Shown piece by piece: positions 61,083 through 64,000 of a stretch of 64,000 nucleotides of DNA. Under the pieces are notes generated by a model. The model made no database searches. It saw only the letters and a program-made list of their open reading frames with translations, and was not told the DNA's origin. Position 1 is the stretch's first letter, and each line of letters opens with the position of its first letter. The translations under genes were made by a program, and so were the position numbers. Source of the DNA: Pieris napi (Eukaryota > Arthropoda > Insecta > Lepidoptera > Pieridae). The stretch lies in assembly GCF_905475465.1 (NCBI RefSeq), contig NC_062253.1, positions 10,726,001-10,790,000 on the forward strand. The letters are read 5' to 3'.

Positions 61083-61310
61083 TTGGTGCAGTGTTGGCCT
61101 AGTAGCCTAAGCGTGATACCTTCAACCCTGTTGTCGTGCGTTTGAATCATGGTTGTGCATCGACGAAATTTACTTTTTATTAAACACCGTGAGGAAACCA
61201 GCATGTCTTAAACCCAGAAATCTTAGAAGGCTGATCACCTACTTGTAATAAAATAAAAATGATCGAAGAAACGCATGCAATCTGAGGCTACTTAGGGTGT
61301 TAGCGCTACT
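61083..61310 (+). mobile_element. tRNA-derived SINE S1, plus orientation
   Basis: The head GTTGGCCTAGTAGCC (A box) is followed by a decayed B box GTTTGAATCATGG. The body follows with GTGAGGAAACCAGCATGTCT, AAGGCTGATCACCTACTTG and the tail AAAATGATCGAAGAAAC. It is more diverged than the copy at 50318-50568. Confidence 0.75.
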
Positions 61311-61917
61311 AGATTATTATTATTACCTTTCAAGTATACCGCGTTCATGCACACACAGACGCGGCTGGGATACCTTCAAATTATAATATGTAAGGATATG
61401 CCAAATCATCCTTAATTATGTTTTCTATCCGCAATGTACGTGTGTTTGCCCTTCATATTAACGACGGACTAAATGTACCATTATCATTGATTAACAAAGC
61501 TCTTTAATTACACTCCATATTATAGACAGAGTGATTAATTAGGTTCCAATCTAAAGTGCCTAATGGATAGCCGATGCCATTATATTATCTGTGAGCTCTG
61601 AGGCAGAGATTAGAAAATATAATTATGTATTAATACATTCGTAAATGGATAAATAATACGAGGATTGATTTTTTTTATCCGCTATGATTTATACGTGCAT
61701 GATTAATTTTTGGACAAAAAATTAAAAATATTCAGTGCAGTAACAATTTTATTATTAAGTGCTTGTATATTAGTGTCTTAACTTAATAATTAAGTTCTTT
61801 TAGGTTAGTCGCTGACCGTATTTGACAACTAAGTGTTGTTGGCGACTTGACGAATTGGCATCAGTTTGAAATATTACTGGGACAATTCAGTTAAAATAAA
61901 CGCGAATCTGTTATTAA

Positions 61918-62320
61918 CATAACATAACATTTATTACTAACGAAACACATACACACAGAAACACACAAAATAAGAATAATAATAATCAAAAAAGAAAAAT
62001 AATGTAATAATAATAGTAAAAATTAACAGTGTAAGTAAATAAGTCTTGGAAGATTTGTGTGTAAACGTATATATAAAGTAAATAAAAATTAAGAATAGTT
62101 GTTACTAAAACTACGAAATATATAGATAAGAAATAGATAAATAAATATTTAAAAACTAGATTTCGTGGGATTTTTGTTGGGTAAGTAGATGTACTAACTG
62201 CAACGAAAATTAGATTTTAGTTGAAGATTTTTCAGCGGAGGAGGGATATTATTCCAACATTTCGTCGCACTATATTTAAAACTCCCACGAAATGATTAGG
62301 CAGTCTTTTGTTTTCTTATC
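61918..62320 (-). mobile_element. LINE 3' fragment (family E, copy 2)
   Basis: On minus, 62200-62300 encodes CWNNIPPPLKN-type residues with a preceding FRGSFKYSATK-like stretch, after frame correction by eye. This is the usual end of a non-LTR reverse-transcriptase ORF. An AT-rich 3' UTR with ACACACAGAAACACACAAAA (plus) and an A-rich tail follow. Confidence 0.55.
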
Positions 62321-64000
62321 GCTTATTTCTAAGATATCAAATTGAGTCATGCGTAAAGCTACAAAGGCTGTACGAAAAAGTATTTGAATACCACCGAGAA
62401 TAAGACAATTTGAAGTTCCTTCTATTAATTACCGCCTACAGCCTAGCTTTACTAGGACATGAGTCAGCCTACGCGATAGGAGACCATTGTATTCTAAGAC
62501 GTTTATTTTGAAATCATACACGGGATGAATACAAATTCCTACGATAGTCTTTTCTTTTGCCTCGGGACAAAGGTGCACGGAGATGTCGGGGAAAATAAAG
62601 CAAAAACTGTTGTTGTTTCTAATTTTATTTTGTTGCGAGGGACTTGGGAGCTTATGAGGAAATATTCCTACATATCTTCGTAACGAGTTTTTTTGCTATT
62701 TGGAATTCCAATAGATTTTGTTGTTTTCTTATTAATATTTAATCACGTAAATCGGAATATTAACCTAGGCGTAATTTTTCGTCAGCTGTCCCTAATAACC
62801 CATAATTGAGCCACAACTGCACAATAAACTTTACCCAAACAAAAAGTTACTGGCTATCAAGCCGTCCGCCATATTGAATTTTTGATGATGTAATAAACTT
62901 TCGACCCTTCTCCATAATATGATCTATAGAGCGTTTTATGAATATTCAGTTCAGGAGTTACAAGGTTTTCGTTCAATTTTACCGAGAGGCTTTTCATAGA
63001 AAATAACTTTTTATGATACATTGGAAACGTGCAGTACATACCATTATGAAATATCTTAAAAACATAATAAAAGTTTATTTTACTTGTGTTTCTCTAGTGC
63101 TTTTCACCCTTAGATACAAGCTGTGTAGGACAAATCTAACAGACATTTGTATGTAGTACAAAGCTGACTTTACATCAGTTTAAAAATATTTTTATCACCT
63201 AACCTCAAGTTAGAAATCAATATCAAAAACCGTTAAAAATCAATATCAAAAACCGTTAAAAATCAATAACCGTTTCGGATAATTGTATTATAGTATTTGA
63301 ATGTAAAAGTCATTATTAGAAATGGGTTTACAGCATTATCATTTGGACATTTAGTGACTTCGCAGAAACAATTTTCTACCTCTGACATTCGTTATTAATT
63401 CGTAAAACCACAGAGTTAAAAGTCATAATGTGATAAAAAGTCTAGTTAAACATAATAATACAAATGAGTTGTTTTGAAGTGGGCGGTTAGGAAATTACAT
63501 GGAGCGTGTGCTGGTGGCGGCTCCCACGAGTTCAAACTCTGATTTGTTCTCGGATTTCGGACCAATTTGTTTTTGGGGTTCCGTTCTTCAATTTACGACT
63601 CGAATCACACATTTTATGAGATGCCCTAAAATGTTATTATGAAGATTAAAGAATTTCTCACAGAAGCTGGTTTGGTACCAAAATGCTAATTGAAATTTCA
63701 CTAGGACCACAAAGTCATAACTTATTCTACGATTAGAAATGAGCTCATTATTTATTATACAACATGGAAAAGCATTTTATTTATTACATAAATACATTTT
63801 TCGGGAAGTCAGAAGTATCGATTTCCTGTAATTATGATGATTCTAAAAGAATTTTAATATTCGGATAGTTTCTGAATAATTGAATGTAAATTGGTCATTA
63901 TGTTTGGCGTTATTTGTGCGCTAATCTTAACTACTGGCATAGCTAAAGTATCAGAATGAGAAATTGTTCTGATATAAGTCTGTCTTGTATTTTTGGCGGA
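62321..64000. other. No gene seen
   Basis: AT-rich to the window edge. The only structured element is the small tandem repeat at 63213-63270. A GC-richer patch near 63480-63530 has no ORF. Confidence 0.45.
63213..63270 (+). repeat. 23-bp tandem repeat, about 2.5 units
   Basis: The unit AAATCAATATCAAAAACCGTT plus AA is repeated twice, and a third partial copy lacks the middle. It is identical between the full units, so it is recent. Confidence 0.8.

Noticed and set aside
1..64000. CRISPR arrays, bacterial operons or integrated viral genes
   Set aside because: No regularly spaced identical repeats, no ribosome-binding-site-led gene strings and no viral protein motifs were seen; all structure fits an insect nuclear genome.

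Overview
This window looks like nuclear DNA from a moth or butterfly (Lepidoptera). It is AT-rich and has GT-AG introns. The genes have clear insect and animal homologues. The repeats are of kinds common in lepidopteran genomes: tRNA-derived SINEs, short 3' fragments of non-LTR retrotransposons, a Helitron 3' end, and many small inverted-repeat DNA elements. The species cannot be named from the sequence alone.

The left part (about 5.9-27.4 kb) holds six protein genes. In order they are: Cyclin E (minus; only its 5' coding exons are in the window), the gamma-secretase-activating-protein homologue pigeon/GSAP (plus; 14 exons, about 902 aa, complete), the replication termination factor RTF2 homologue (minus; 4 exons, 316 aa), an ABT1/ESF2-type ribosome-biogenesis protein (plus; 2 exons, 190 aa), an unrecognised 130-aa protein (minus; 2 exons), and the MICOS subunit MIC19/CHCHD3 (minus; 3 exons, 161 aa). 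I assembled every exon by hand from reading frames, splice sites and phase, and all phases close. CycE and pigeon are divergent, and the CycE side carries two E2F-consensus sites. Pigeon and RTF2 converge. RTF2 and ABT1 diverge from a gap of about 620 bp. ABT1 converges with the 130-aa gene, and their poly(A) signals lie about 30 bp apart. The genes are housekeeping or cell-biological and do not form one pathway.

Pigeon introns and the gene's 3' flank host several mobile elements. These are a 481-bp hAT-type element with a perfect 8-bp target duplication, a TA-flanked inverted-repeat element, an antisense LINE tail with a 7-bp target duplication, and a roughly 550-bp inverted-repeat element just past the stop codon.

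The right part (27.4-64 kb) has no gene I can name. It holds eroded transposon material: SINEs, LINE 3' ends of at least five families, a Helitron terminus, and a pogo-like DNA transposon that kept its DNA-binding N-terminus and zinc-finger C-terminus but lost its catalytic core. It also has an 816-bp inverted-repeat element with many copies of a GCTGTAAGTA motif, and a foldback element with a tRNA-like loop. One possible two-exon membrane-protein fragment (51876-52655) is worth testing. I saw no rRNA gene, intact tRNA gene or CRISPR array.
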